In this document: positions 33,687-42,005 of the stretch, in pieces
How positions within the stretch are numbered: position 1 is the first letter of the stretch
Layout of the letters: every line of letters starts with the position of its first letter
Source: Nostocoides_A vanveenii
GTDB lineage: Bacteria > Actinomycetota > Actinomycetes > Actinomycetales > Dermatophilaceae
NCBI RefSeq assembly: GCF_039531165.1
Contig: NZ_BAAAPN010000003.1
Location: forward strand, 62,001 to 126,000
Length of the DNA stretch: 64,000 nt
Direction of reading: 5' to 3'
Notes under the pieces: generated by a model
Databases searched by the model: none
Told to the model about the DNA's origin: nothing
Seen by the model: only the letters and a program-made list of their open reading frames with translations
Position numbers and translations under genes: made by a program

Positions 33687-36600
33687 TTGCGCCGCCTCCG
33701 GATCGGATCCACGCGGGCGGGCGTGGCGGTGCTGGCGGTCGCCGGCCTCGTCTTGAGCTACTTCGCGGTGGCCCACCGCGGCGTCGAGGCCACCGAGATG
33801 CAGTTGAACGACGGCGGCGTGTGGGTGACGAACGGCAATCTGCGACAGGTCGCCCATCTCAACTACCCGTCGCGCACGCTCGATGGCGGACTCAGCGCCG
33901 TGGGGGGAAACCCGGGCGAGGTATTCGATATCAGCCAGGAGGCCAGGGACGTCCTTGTCTCCTATGCCGAGAGCGGCCACGCCGACGCCGTGGACACCGC
34001 GCGGCTGGTGTACAGCACCAAGGCCCAGGTGCCCGAGGGCATGACGCTCGTGCACGGTGGGCCCAATGTCGCGGTTCTCGATCCGTCCGGCGGGCGGGTC
34101 TGGGCCATGTCCATCGCCGACGTCAGCCGCTTCTCACCGGAAACTGAGCCGAGCCTGAAGGGAGCCGCGGGCGTCCGCGGCTTAGTCACCCGGTCCGGAA
34201 TCGTGCATACGGTCGATGCGTCCGGTCACCTGCGGACGCTGCGACCTGCCGGGTCGGGATGGCAGATCGACGATGCGGGCAACTTCTCGGCATACGACGC
34301 GAAGGCCGAGCCGCAACTGTCCCTGGTGGGGGAGGAGTTGGTGGCTTTCGACCCGAAAGGGCATCGGCTCTTCTCACGCCACGGCGAGCGGAAGCTGGCC
34401 GACAACGGACTGCTTCTGCAACAGCCGGGACCGGCCGCCGATGCCGTCGTACTCGTGGGCCCAGCGACCCTCTTGCGCGTCCCCCTCAGCGACGCGGCCG
34501 AGACTCGGACCGCGGTAGCGTCCGGGCAACCCACGGCGCCCGTCGTCGTCGGTGGGTGCACGTATGCAGCGTGGTCGGGCTCCGGTGCCTACGTGCGGGA
34601 CTGTCCGGGGTCGGCGGACGATATCTCGCGCACCGTCGACAAGCTCGCTGGAGCCACCGATCTCGTGTTCCGGGTGAACCGATCGGTCGTCGTCATCAAT
34701 GACATCTCCGATGGTTCCGTCTTCCTCCCCGACGACAACTTCACGGTCGTCGAGAACTGGCAGGACATCAGCCAGCAGATCGAGTCTCAGGAGAAGGGCA
34801 ATGACGCACCGTCCGAGGAAGTCGTCGAAAAGGTCGATACCGAGAGGTCGAAGGACAATCACCCGCCCACCGCCGTGAACGACGACTTCGGCGTCCGGGC
34901 CGGTCGGGCGACGAAGCTGCCTGTGCTTGTCAACGACTCCGATCCCGACGGCGACCTGATCACCGCCTCGGTCGCAAAGTCCCCTCGACTAGGCAAACTC
35001 GCCCAGATCCGCGGCGGTGAGGCATTGCAGATCACCATTCCCGAGGGTGCGACCGGCGCCGAAAGCCTCACCTATCTGGCGACGGACGGTCGAGGTGGCG
35101 AGGACGAGGCCGTGGCCAAGATCTCGATCCATCCCGAGAGCGTCAATGGGGCGCCGAAGATCAAACGCGAAAGCCGACTCGTGCTGGCCGCGGGACACGA
35201 GGGCAGCTACAACGTCCTGCCCGACTGGCTCGATCCGGATGGCGATGACGTGATTCTCGGTGGCGTGGCCGACGTCGACGGCCTCCAGATCCGTTGGCGT
35301 CCCGACGGGCTGGTCACCATTCGTGACGTCGGCGGTGACGGCGCAGCTCGCAAGGTCGAGGTGATCGTCACGATGACCGACGGCCGATCGAATGGGTCGG
35401 CCGAAGGCTCCTTGACCGTCGATATCCGAAGCAAGGAGAAGAACCAGGAGCCGACGGCGAATGCCGATCACATCCGGGTGGCCGTGGGCGCAGACGTCGT
35501 TGTCTCGCCGATGACCAATGACACCGATCCCGAGTCCGACCCCCTGCGGCTGGCCATGGTGGGGGCGGCCGGGCGGGGCGCGCGCCTGCGCAAGGATCTC
35601 AGTGCCGGCACCTTCACCATCAGCAGCACCAAGCCGGGAACCGTCTACATCCCCTACGACATCACCGACGGCCCAAACCTGGCCCATGGTGTCGTGCGCC
35701 TCGACGTCATCGAGGTGGAGAGGGCCGCCGCACCAGTGACCGACAACGATCTGGCCCTGCTGCCTGCCGGTGGCTCGGTGCTCGTCGATGTCCTCGCGAA
35801 TGACGACGACCCCAATGGTGGGGTGCTCGTCGTCCAGTCCACCGAGGTTGCTGCGGATCTCGGCATTTCCGTGGAGGTGCTGGATCACTTTCTCCTCCGG
35901 ATAACGGCGCCGTCAGGTTTGACCAGGACGGTGTCTTTCGCCTACACCGTGGCCAACGGGACGGGGGCGGCGCAAGGCCAGGTGACCGTCGTGCCACTCG
36001 CTCCGGTATCCGAGCCCGAACCGCCCGTAGCCAAGGACGACGTCGGCGTCGTCCGGGCCGGGGACGTCATCACCGTGCCCGTGCTCGGCAACGACACCTC
36101 GCCGGCCGGCCTCGATCTGAGCGTCAGCCCCGAGCACGAGGTCATCGCCGGCCAGGACCTCGGCGAGTTCTTCGTCTCCGAGAACACCGTCCGATTCAAA
36201 GCCGGCGGCAAGGCCGGCCGGGCCCGGGCGACCTATACCATCCGCGACGCCCGTGGCAATTTCGCCTCGGCGGACGTCATTCTCACCATCCGGGGGCTGG
36301 CTGAGAAGAATGCCCCGCCGGAGCCGAAGCCCCTTATCGCGCGGCTGGTCGGTGGGTCGCAGGTAGGCATCGCGGTCCCGACCGACGGCATCGACCCGAA
36401 TGGCGACTCGGTCACGCTGCTCGGCATCGAGAATCCGCCCGGGCTGGGGACCGCGACGGTGGAGAAGGGGAAGATCGTCTTCCGGGCCGCGCTGGGCGTT
36501 GCCGGCACGGATTCCTTTACGTATGCCGTGGCTGACCGGTTCGGCGCCAAGGCGACCGGGACGGTCCAGGTCGGGATTGCCCCTCCGGCCACCGGCAATC

Positions 36601-39600
36601 AGCTGCCTGTCGCGCTCGCGGACACCCTGACAGCCCGGCCGGGCGTCGAACTGGCGCTACCGGTGACGGCGAACGACTTCGACGGGGACGGTGACCCGCT
36701 CACCCTCGGCTCGGTGCAGCCCGTGGACAAGACCACCACGACACCGGCCAAGGCCGACGGGCAACGGGTCTGGCTCACCACCCCCGAGAACGAGGCAACG
36801 CTCCTCTATTACTACGACATTGCCGACGGCCGGGGTGGCACGGCTCGCGGCGCCTTGACGGTCGAGGTCACCAAGACAGCGCCGCTCCTGCCGCCCATCG
36901 CCCGTGACGACATCGTCGACCTGACCCAGGTGATCGGGAAGGAGAGTGTCGCGGTCGAGGTGCTGGGCAATGACGAGGATCCGGACGGTGTCAGCGACAA
37001 GCTCACCGTCACGATCGGCGAACCGGGCATTGTCGTCGACAAGGGCACCTTGACCATTCCGGTTAAAGAGGATCGACAGGTGCTCGTCTACACGGTGACC
37101 GACAAGGACGATCTGACGGCGAAGGCGGTCGTCATCGTCCCCGGGATCGGCCGCGAGGCTCCGAAAGACGATCCGCAGCAAGAACCGCCCGGGCCGCCGC
37201 CCACGCTGCGATCGGAGAAGTTGCCGGTGCGTGTCAAGGCCGGCGCGGCGCTGCGACTTCCCCTTGATGACTATGTGTCGGTTCGCGACGGGCACTCGCC
37301 GCGGCTGACCTTCGAGAAGAACGTCCACGTGGGGCCGGGAGCCGACGGCTCCTCGCTGGTCGCCGACGCGAGCACGCTGACTTTTACCTCGGCCAAGGAC
37401 TTCGGCGGGGACACCTCGCTGACCTTCGAGGTGACCGATGGAAAGTCGGCCGACGACCCCGCGGGTCTGCGGGCGACGCTGACCATTCCGATCGTCGTCG
37501 AGGCGACCAAGAACTCGCCACCGGTCTTCCAACCGTCCCCGGTCATCGTCGAGGCCGGCGGCCCGAAAACGACGGTCGATCTGCGGCCGATGGCCACCGA
37601 TCCCGACCCGGACGACCAGACGAAGCTGACCTTCACCCTCACCGGGGCCCCGGGTATTGGTGCCTCGCTCAGCGGGTCGACGCTAACCGCGTCCGCCCCG
37701 CTCAGCGTGGAGCCGGGGACGGCGGTGACGGCCAAACTGACCGTCTCGGACGGGACGAATCCGCCCGTCGATGCCAGCTTGACCATCCAGGTCGTCGCCA
37801 CGACGAAGCCCATGATGACGACGCGAGATGCCGAAGTCGAAGCCAAGGCGGGCGAACCGACAACCGTGGACATTGCGGCATACGTCACGAATCCCTTTGC
37901 GGCGGAAGGAAAGCCGATCACACTCGTCGGCAGGCCCACGATCGCCGGCGACGGCGCCCTAACGGGCGCGACCGGCACGGAGATCACCGTGACGCCCGGC
38001 GGGACCTTCCATGGCCAGCTGACGGTCACCTACCGCGTAGGCGACGCCACCGGCCGTCCGGAGCGTCAGGTTGACGGCCGGATCCTGCTCACGGTGCGCG
38101 CCAGGCCGGACCCGCCCACCAATGTCTTCGCCGAGACCAAGGCGTCGCGCACGGCGTCGGTCTCGTGGACACCAGGGCCGGCCAATGGCGCACCGATCAC
38201 GGGCTTCACCGTGAAGTGGGCGGGTGGGAGCAAGACTTTTGGTCAGGTGACCAGTGGCACGATCACCGAGCTGAAGAACGACACGGAATACAGCTTCACC
38301 GTCACGGCGACCAATGACGTCGGCGAGTCTGAACCCTCCAAACCCTCGCCGAAGGTGCGCCCCGATGTCCGGCCCGACGCGCCGGCAGCACCCACGGCGA
38401 CATTCGGAGACCGGCAGGTCGCGTTGACGTGGACCGAACCGCACACCGACGGTTCGGCGATCCTCTACTACACCGTCGAGATCAGTCCGCCGGCCGGGGG
38501 CAGCGCGCAGCAGAAGGCGACGGGGACGTCGTACACCTGGACGGGCCTGACCAATGGCACCGCCTACCAGTTCCGTGTCCGCGCGCATTCCAATGCCGTG
38601 GACCCCTCCGATTTCGGGCCCTACTCGAGTGCCGAGATCCCGGCGGGTCCACCGGCAACTCCGGCGGCACCGACCGCCAAGGGCAATGGCGATAAGACCC
38701 TGCCGCCGTCGGCTGCGGTGTCCTGGGCGGAACCGAACGGCAATGGCGATGACGCGATGACCTACGAGGTCCGGCTGACCGGGGGGAGCACGCTCTATAC
38801 GGGCTCGGCCTTGTCGAGCAATTTCAATCTGACCGTCGGGACCTCTGCGCAGACCTTCCAGGTGCGGGCGACCAACAAGGCCGGCACGAGCGACTGGTCG
38901 GCTGCCTCGAACGGGGTGCGCCCGTTCATGGCACCGGGCGCTCCGACCGGGGTGCGGGCCGAGGCGACGGGCAATGACAATGAGGTTCGGATCAGCTTCA
39001 CGCCCGGTGCCGCCAATGGTGCGCTGCCCGGTGAGATCACGTATGCCTGGGCGGCCGGTGGCCGCACCGGGACGCTGCCCGCGGGTGGCGGCTTGGTGCG
39101 CGACGGGGCCTTCGTCAATGGGAATGATGTCGGGGTCACCGTGACCGCCACGGCGCACGTCGACGGCACCGATGCCACTGGCACGCCCTCGGCCTCGGCC
39201 GTGGCCAACGCCTACGGCCCCCCGCGTGTCCCGTCGGTGAGCGCGAGCGGCAACATCAACAATGTGACGCTCAGATGGGAGGCCGGGGCCACGACGAATG
39301 GTCGGCCCATCGAAGCCGTACAGATCCAGACTGCCGACGGCGTCTTCGACGTCCCGGTCAACGGCAGCCGGGACGAGGGCAATGGGCGCTCACAGGAGCG
39401 CTGGATCAAGGCGCAGGTAAAGGCCGGTGGTATCTGGTCGGGTTGGTCGAACATGGCGTCGGCACGGACGTGGGAACCGCCATACAGCTCAACGCGGCAC
39501 AACGGCGACACCCCCTGCCCCCGTGGCGTTGCTGGGCCGTGCCGAAAGGTAGAGATCGCGCTGTCGCGCTGGGACCCGGGCCGGAGGGTCCACTGCTGGG

Positions 39601-39758
39601 TGCCCGGCGTGAGTGCGTCCTCGTGGAACCAGTATCGCGCCGTCGACGGTAACGGAAACGCCGGATGGGACGGCGTGGGCCGGGAGGGACAGCTCTTCGA
39701 TACCGATCGATCTCCGATCCCCGACGGGGACAACACCATCGACTGTGACTACGGCTGA
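33687..39758 (+). CDS. Giant membrane-anchored cadherin-like/FN3 surface protein B
   Basis: About 2023 residues from TTG 33687, which gives a short basic N-terminus and a TM (GVAVLAVAGLVLSYFAVA, residues 14-31) just as in protein A; GTG 33591 would add 32 residues lacking that likeness. The post-TM stretch MQLNDGGVWVTNG matches protein A and opens a propeller-type domain to about 390. Eight Asp-rich repeats follow at a period of about 97 residues (NDSDPDGDLIT at 416, NDTDPESDPL at 610, NDDDPNGGVL at 705, GIDPNGDSVTL at 901, NDFDGDGDPLTL at 995), then Ig-like units and five FN3 domains (about 1473, 1562, 1655, 1749 and 1845). A Cys-containing domain (CPRGVAGPCRKVEI to NTIDCDYG) ends the protein. 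No LPXTG. Paralogue of protein A with the same anchoring. Confidence 0.85.
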   Translation: MRRLRIGSTRAGVAVLAVAGLVLSYFAVAHRGVEATEMQLNDGGVWVTNGNLRQVAHLNYPSRTLDGGLSAVGGNPGEVFDISQEARDVLVSYAESGHADAVDTARLVYSTKAQVPEGMTLVHGGPNVAVLDPSGGRVWAMSIADVSRFSPETEPSLKGAAGVRGLVTRSGIVHTVDASGHLRTLRPAGSGWQIDDAGNFSAYDAKAEPQLSLVGEELVAFDPKGHRLFSRHGERKLADNGLLLQQPGPAADAVVLVGPATLLRVPLSDAAETRTAVASGQPTAPVVVGGCTYAAWSGSGAYVRDCPGSADDISRTVDKLAGATDLVFRVNRSVVVINDISDGSVFLPDDNFTVVENWQDISQQIESQEKGNDAPSEEVVEKVDTERSKDNHPPTAVNDDFGVRAGRATKLPVLVNDSDPDGDLITASVAKSPRLGKLAQIRGGEALQITIPEGATGAESLTYLATDGRGGEDEAVAKISIHPESVNGAPKIKRESRLVLAAGHEGSYNVLPDWLDPDGDDVILGGVADVDGLQIRWRPDGLVTIRDVGGDGAARKVEVIVTMTDGRSNGSAEGSLTVDIRSKEKNQEPTANADHIRVAVGADVVVSPMTNDTDPESDPLRLAMVGAAGRGARLRKDLSAGTFTISSTKPGTVYIPYDITDGPNLAHGVVRLDVIEVERAAAPVTDNDLALLPAGGSVLVDVLANDDDPNGGVLVVQSTEVAADLGISVEVLDHFLLRITAPSGLTRTVSFAYTVANGTGAAQGQVTVVPLAPVSEPEPPVAKDDVGVVRAGDVITVPVLGNDTSPAGLDLSVSPEHEVIAGQDLGEFFVSENTVRFKAGGKAGRARATYTIRDARGNFASADVILTIRGLAEKNAPPEPKPLIARLVGGSQVGIAVPTDGIDPNGDSVTLLGIENPPGLGTATVEKGKIVFRAALGVAGTDSFTYAVADRFGAKATGTVQVGIAPPATGNQLPVALADTLTARPGVELALPVTANDFDGDGDPLTLGSVQPVDKTTTTPAKADGQRVWLTTPENEATLLYYYDIADGRGGTARGALTVEVTKTAPLLPPIARDDIVDLTQVIGKESVAVEVLGNDEDPDGVSDKLTVTIGEPGIVVDKGTLTIPVKEDRQVLVYTVTDKDDLTAKAVVIVPGIGREAPKDDPQQEPPGPPPTLRSEKLPVRVKAGAALRLPLDDYVSVRDGHSPRLTFEKNVHVGPGADGSSLVADASTLTFTSAKDFGGDTSLTFEVTDGKSADDPAGLRATLTIPIVVEATKNSPPVFQPSPVIVEAGGPKTTVDLRPMATDPDPDDQTKLTFTLTGAPGIGASLSGSTLTASAPLSVEPGTAVTAKLTVSDGTNPPVDASLTIQVVATTKPMMTTRDAEVEAKAGEPTTVDIAAYVTNPFAAEGKPITLVGRPTIAGDGALTGATGTEITVTPGGTFHGQLTVTYRVGDATGRPERQVDGRILLTVRARPDPPTNVFAETKASRTASVSWTPGPANGAPITGFTVKWAGGSKTFGQVTSGTITELKNDTEYSFTVTATNDVGESEPSKPSPKVRPDVRPDAPAAPTATFGDRQVALTWTEPHTDGSAILYYTVEISPPAGGSAQQKATGTSYTWTGLTNGTAYQFRVRAHSNAVDPSDFGPYSSAEIPAGPPATPAAPTAKGNGDKTLPPSAAVSWAEPNGNGDDAMTYEVRLTGGSTLYTGSALSSNFNLTVGTSAQTFQVRATNKAGTSDWSAASNGVRPFMAPGAPTGVRAEATGNDNEVRISFTPGAANGALPGEITYAWAAGGRTGTLPAGGGLVRDGAFVNGNDVGVTVTATAHVDGTDATGTPSASAVANAYGPPRVPSVSASGNINNVTLRWEAGATTNGRPIEAVQIQTADGVFDVPVNGSRDEGNGRSQERWIKAQVKAGGIWSGWSNMASARTWEPPYSSTRHNGDTPCPRGVAGPCRKVEIALSRWDPGRRVHCWVPGVSASSWNQYRAVDGNGNAGWDGVGREGQLFDTDRSPIPDGDNTIDCDYG

Positions 39759-39767
39759 GGAGACGTC

Positions 39768-40739
39768 ATGACACTAGCCCCCGAGAACGCCGCGTGGTTC
39801 GCCAATATTTTCGGCCAACTCACCGACAACGTCGGGCAAGCCTTGCTCGGCAAGGCGCCGGTCATCCGGCTGGCGTTGACTTGCCTGCTCAGCGAGGGCC
39901 ACCTGCTGCTCGAGGATGCTCCGGGAACCGGCAAGACCATCCTCGCCCGTGCCCTCGCGGCGACGGTCCAGGGCAGCCACTCCCGCATCCAGTTCACTCC
40001 TGATCTGTTGCCCTCGGATATCACCGGCATCACGATGTACGACCAGCGCAAGGGGGCGTGGGAGTTCCACAAGGGGCCGGTCTTTCATGCCATCGTTCTG
40101 GCCGACGAGATCAACCGGGCCTCGCCGAAAACGCAATCGGCCCTCCTGGAGGCGATGGGCGAGAGTCAGGTGACCGTCGATTCGGTCCGCTACCCAATCG
40201 AGCGGCCCTTCATGGTCATCGCCACCCAGAACCCGATCGAGCAGGCCGGCACCTACCGCCTGCCCGAGGCACAACTGGACCGCTTCTTGATGAAGGCATC
40301 GGTCGGCTACCCGGACCGGGCCGCGTCCGTTCAGGTGCTCGCCGGTTCGGCGAATCCCGACCGGACCGCCTCCCTCAAGCCTTTGATCACCACCAAGGCC
40401 GTCGCAGAGATGGCCGACGCCGTCAAGGGAAACCACGTCGACGAGGCCGTCCTCGACTACGTCCAGCGCCTGGTCGAGGCCACCCGTGACGACCCGGACA
40501 CCCAGCTCGGAGTCTCGACCCGCGGCGCGATCGCCATGGTGCGTTGTGCGCGTGTGTGGGCTGCGGCCCACGGCCGCAACTATGTGCTGGCCGACGACAT
40601 CAAGGAACTCGCCGCCCCGGTCTGGACGCACCGCCTGGTGCTGACGCCCGAGGCGGACTTCGCCGGCTGCACGTCGACGACCGTGATCGCTCGCGCTCTC
40701 GCCGGCGTCCAGGCCCCGATGCAACGGGCAGCTCGGTAG
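39768..40739 (+). CDS. MoxR-family AAA+ ATPase (second copy)
   Basis: A 323-residue MoxR ATPase. Walker A LEDAPGTGKTILA, Walker B IVLADEINRASPKTQ, sensor 1 ATQNPIEQAGTYRLPEAQLDRFLM and the sensor-2 helix STRGAIAMVRCARVW. ATG 39768 follows GAGGAG by five bases, nine bases after the giant-protein stop. Linked to the next DUF58 gene with six bases between. A close paralogue of the gene at 29067; the MoxR pair is the most conserved element of the duplicated four-gene set. Confidence 0.92.
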   Translation: MTLAPENAAWFANIFGQLTDNVGQALLGKAPVIRLALTCLLSEGHLLLEDAPGTGKTILARALAATVQGSHSRIQFTPDLLPSDITGITMYDQRKGAWEFHKGPVFHAIVLADEINRASPKTQSALLEAMGESQVTVDSVRYPIERPFMVIATQNPIEQAGTYRLPEAQLDRFLMKASVGYPDRAASVQVLAGSANPDRTASLKPLITTKAVAEMADAVKGNHVDEAVLDYVQRLVEATRDDPDTQLGVSTRGAIAMVRCARVWAAAHGRNYVLADDIKELAAPVWTHRLVLTPEADFAGCTSTTVIARALAGVQAPMQRAAR

Positions 40740-40745
40740 GTCTCG

Positions 40746-42005
40746 ATGACGACGGCTTCGGTGGGTCTGGCCTGGCGGCGGCGGGTCTGGTCGCTGCGCG
40801 ACCGCGCAGTCGACCTCGTCGGCCCGCGAACTGCGCCCGTCCTCGCCGCCGTGCGCCCGTGGACTCGGTCGGTCACCGGGCTCGGTTGGGTCGTCCTGGG
40901 CGGCGGTCTGCTGGCCCTCGTGGTCGGCCGTGATCAGGGCTGGACCGAACTGACCGTTGTCGGGCTGACCTTTCTCGTCGTCACGATACTGGCCCTCGCG
41001 TGGACGCTCGGGCGGGCGGCCTACGACGCCGACATCGTTCTCGACCGGGACCGGGTGTCCGTCGGCGAGAAGGCTTTCGGGGCCGTGACTGTGCGCAATC
41101 GCGCGGGCCGGATGCTGCTCCCTGCCCGGATGGAGCTTCCCGTCGGATCCGGAGTGGCCTCCTTCGACCTGCCTGCCCTGGCCAAGGACGCAGACCACGA
41201 GGTCCTCTTCTCGGTCCCGACCAGGCAGCGGGGTGTGATCGCGATCGGACCGGTCCGCTCGGTCCGGGGCGATCCCCTCGGGCTCCTGCGCCGGATGCGG
41301 GAATGGACCGGCGCTCATACGCTCTATGTCCACCCGGCCACGGTGCCGATCGAGGCCAGCACCAAAGGCTTCCTCAAGGACATCGAAGGCGTGACAACGC
41401 ACGACCTGGCCTCGTCCGATGTGGCCTTCCACGCCTTGCGTGAGTACGTCCAGGGAGACGATCTGCGCACGGTGCACTGGCGGACCACAGCACGCGTCGG
41501 TCGGCTGATGGTGCGCCAGTTCGAGGAGACCCGGCGCTCCCATCTGCTGCTCATCCTCTCCGTGGCCGAGGCCGACTATGCCGATGCGGATGAGTTCGAG
41601 GTGGCCGTCTCGTCTGTGGCTTCCATGGCTCTCCAGGCCCTGCGCGAGGAGCGGCAGGTCAGCGTGGTGGCCGGTCGTGGCCGAATCCGCTTCGCTACCG
41701 GGGCCGCACTGCTCGATCAGCTAGCCCCGTTGAGCACGGATGGTCGCGCGAAGCCGTTGCGTGACCTCGCCGCGGACGCCGTCGCCCTGGTGCCCAGCGC
41801 ATCGATGGCGGCCCTGGTCACCGGGTCGCTCCCCACACCGCGCGTGCTCCGCGCTGCACATTTGGCGGTGCCGGCGCAGGTCGCGGCCTTTGCCGTCCGA
41901 TGCGTGACGGACGGCCAATGCACACGCCGCCGGATCAGCACCCTGACCGTGATCGACGTCCCGACCCTGGCCGATCTGCCGAGGGCGGTGCGATCGATCC
42001 GATGA
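40746..42005 (+). CDS. DUF58 membrane protein, MoxR partner (second copy)
   Basis: A 419-residue DUF58 protein with two TM helices (GLGWVVLGGGLLALVVG and VVGLTFLVVTILALAWTLG). The family motif is GDDLRTVHWRTTARVG after RGVIAIGPVRSVRGDPLGL. The stop overlaps the ATG of the next gene (ATGA). Same domain order as the first copy but clearly diverged, so the duplication is old or the two sets were acquired separately. Confidence 0.88.
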   Translation: MTTASVGLAWRRRVWSLRDRAVDLVGPRTAPVLAAVRPWTRSVTGLGWVVLGGGLLALVVGRDQGWTELTVVGLTFLVVTILALAWTLGRAAYDADIVLDRDRVSVGEKAFGAVTVRNRAGRMLLPARMELPVGSGVASFDLPALAKDADHEVLFSVPTRQRGVIAIGPVRSVRGDPLGLLRRMREWTGAHTLYVHPATVPIEASTKGFLKDIEGVTTHDLASSDVAFHALREYVQGDDLRTVHWRTTARVGRLMVRQFEETRRSHLLLILSVAEADYADADEFEVAVSSVASMALQALREERQVSVVAGRGRIRFATGAALLDQLAPLSTDGRAKPLRDLAADAVALVPSASMAALVTGSLPTPRVLRAAHLAVPAQVAAFAVRCVTDGQCTRRRISTLTVIDVPTLADLPRAVRSIR

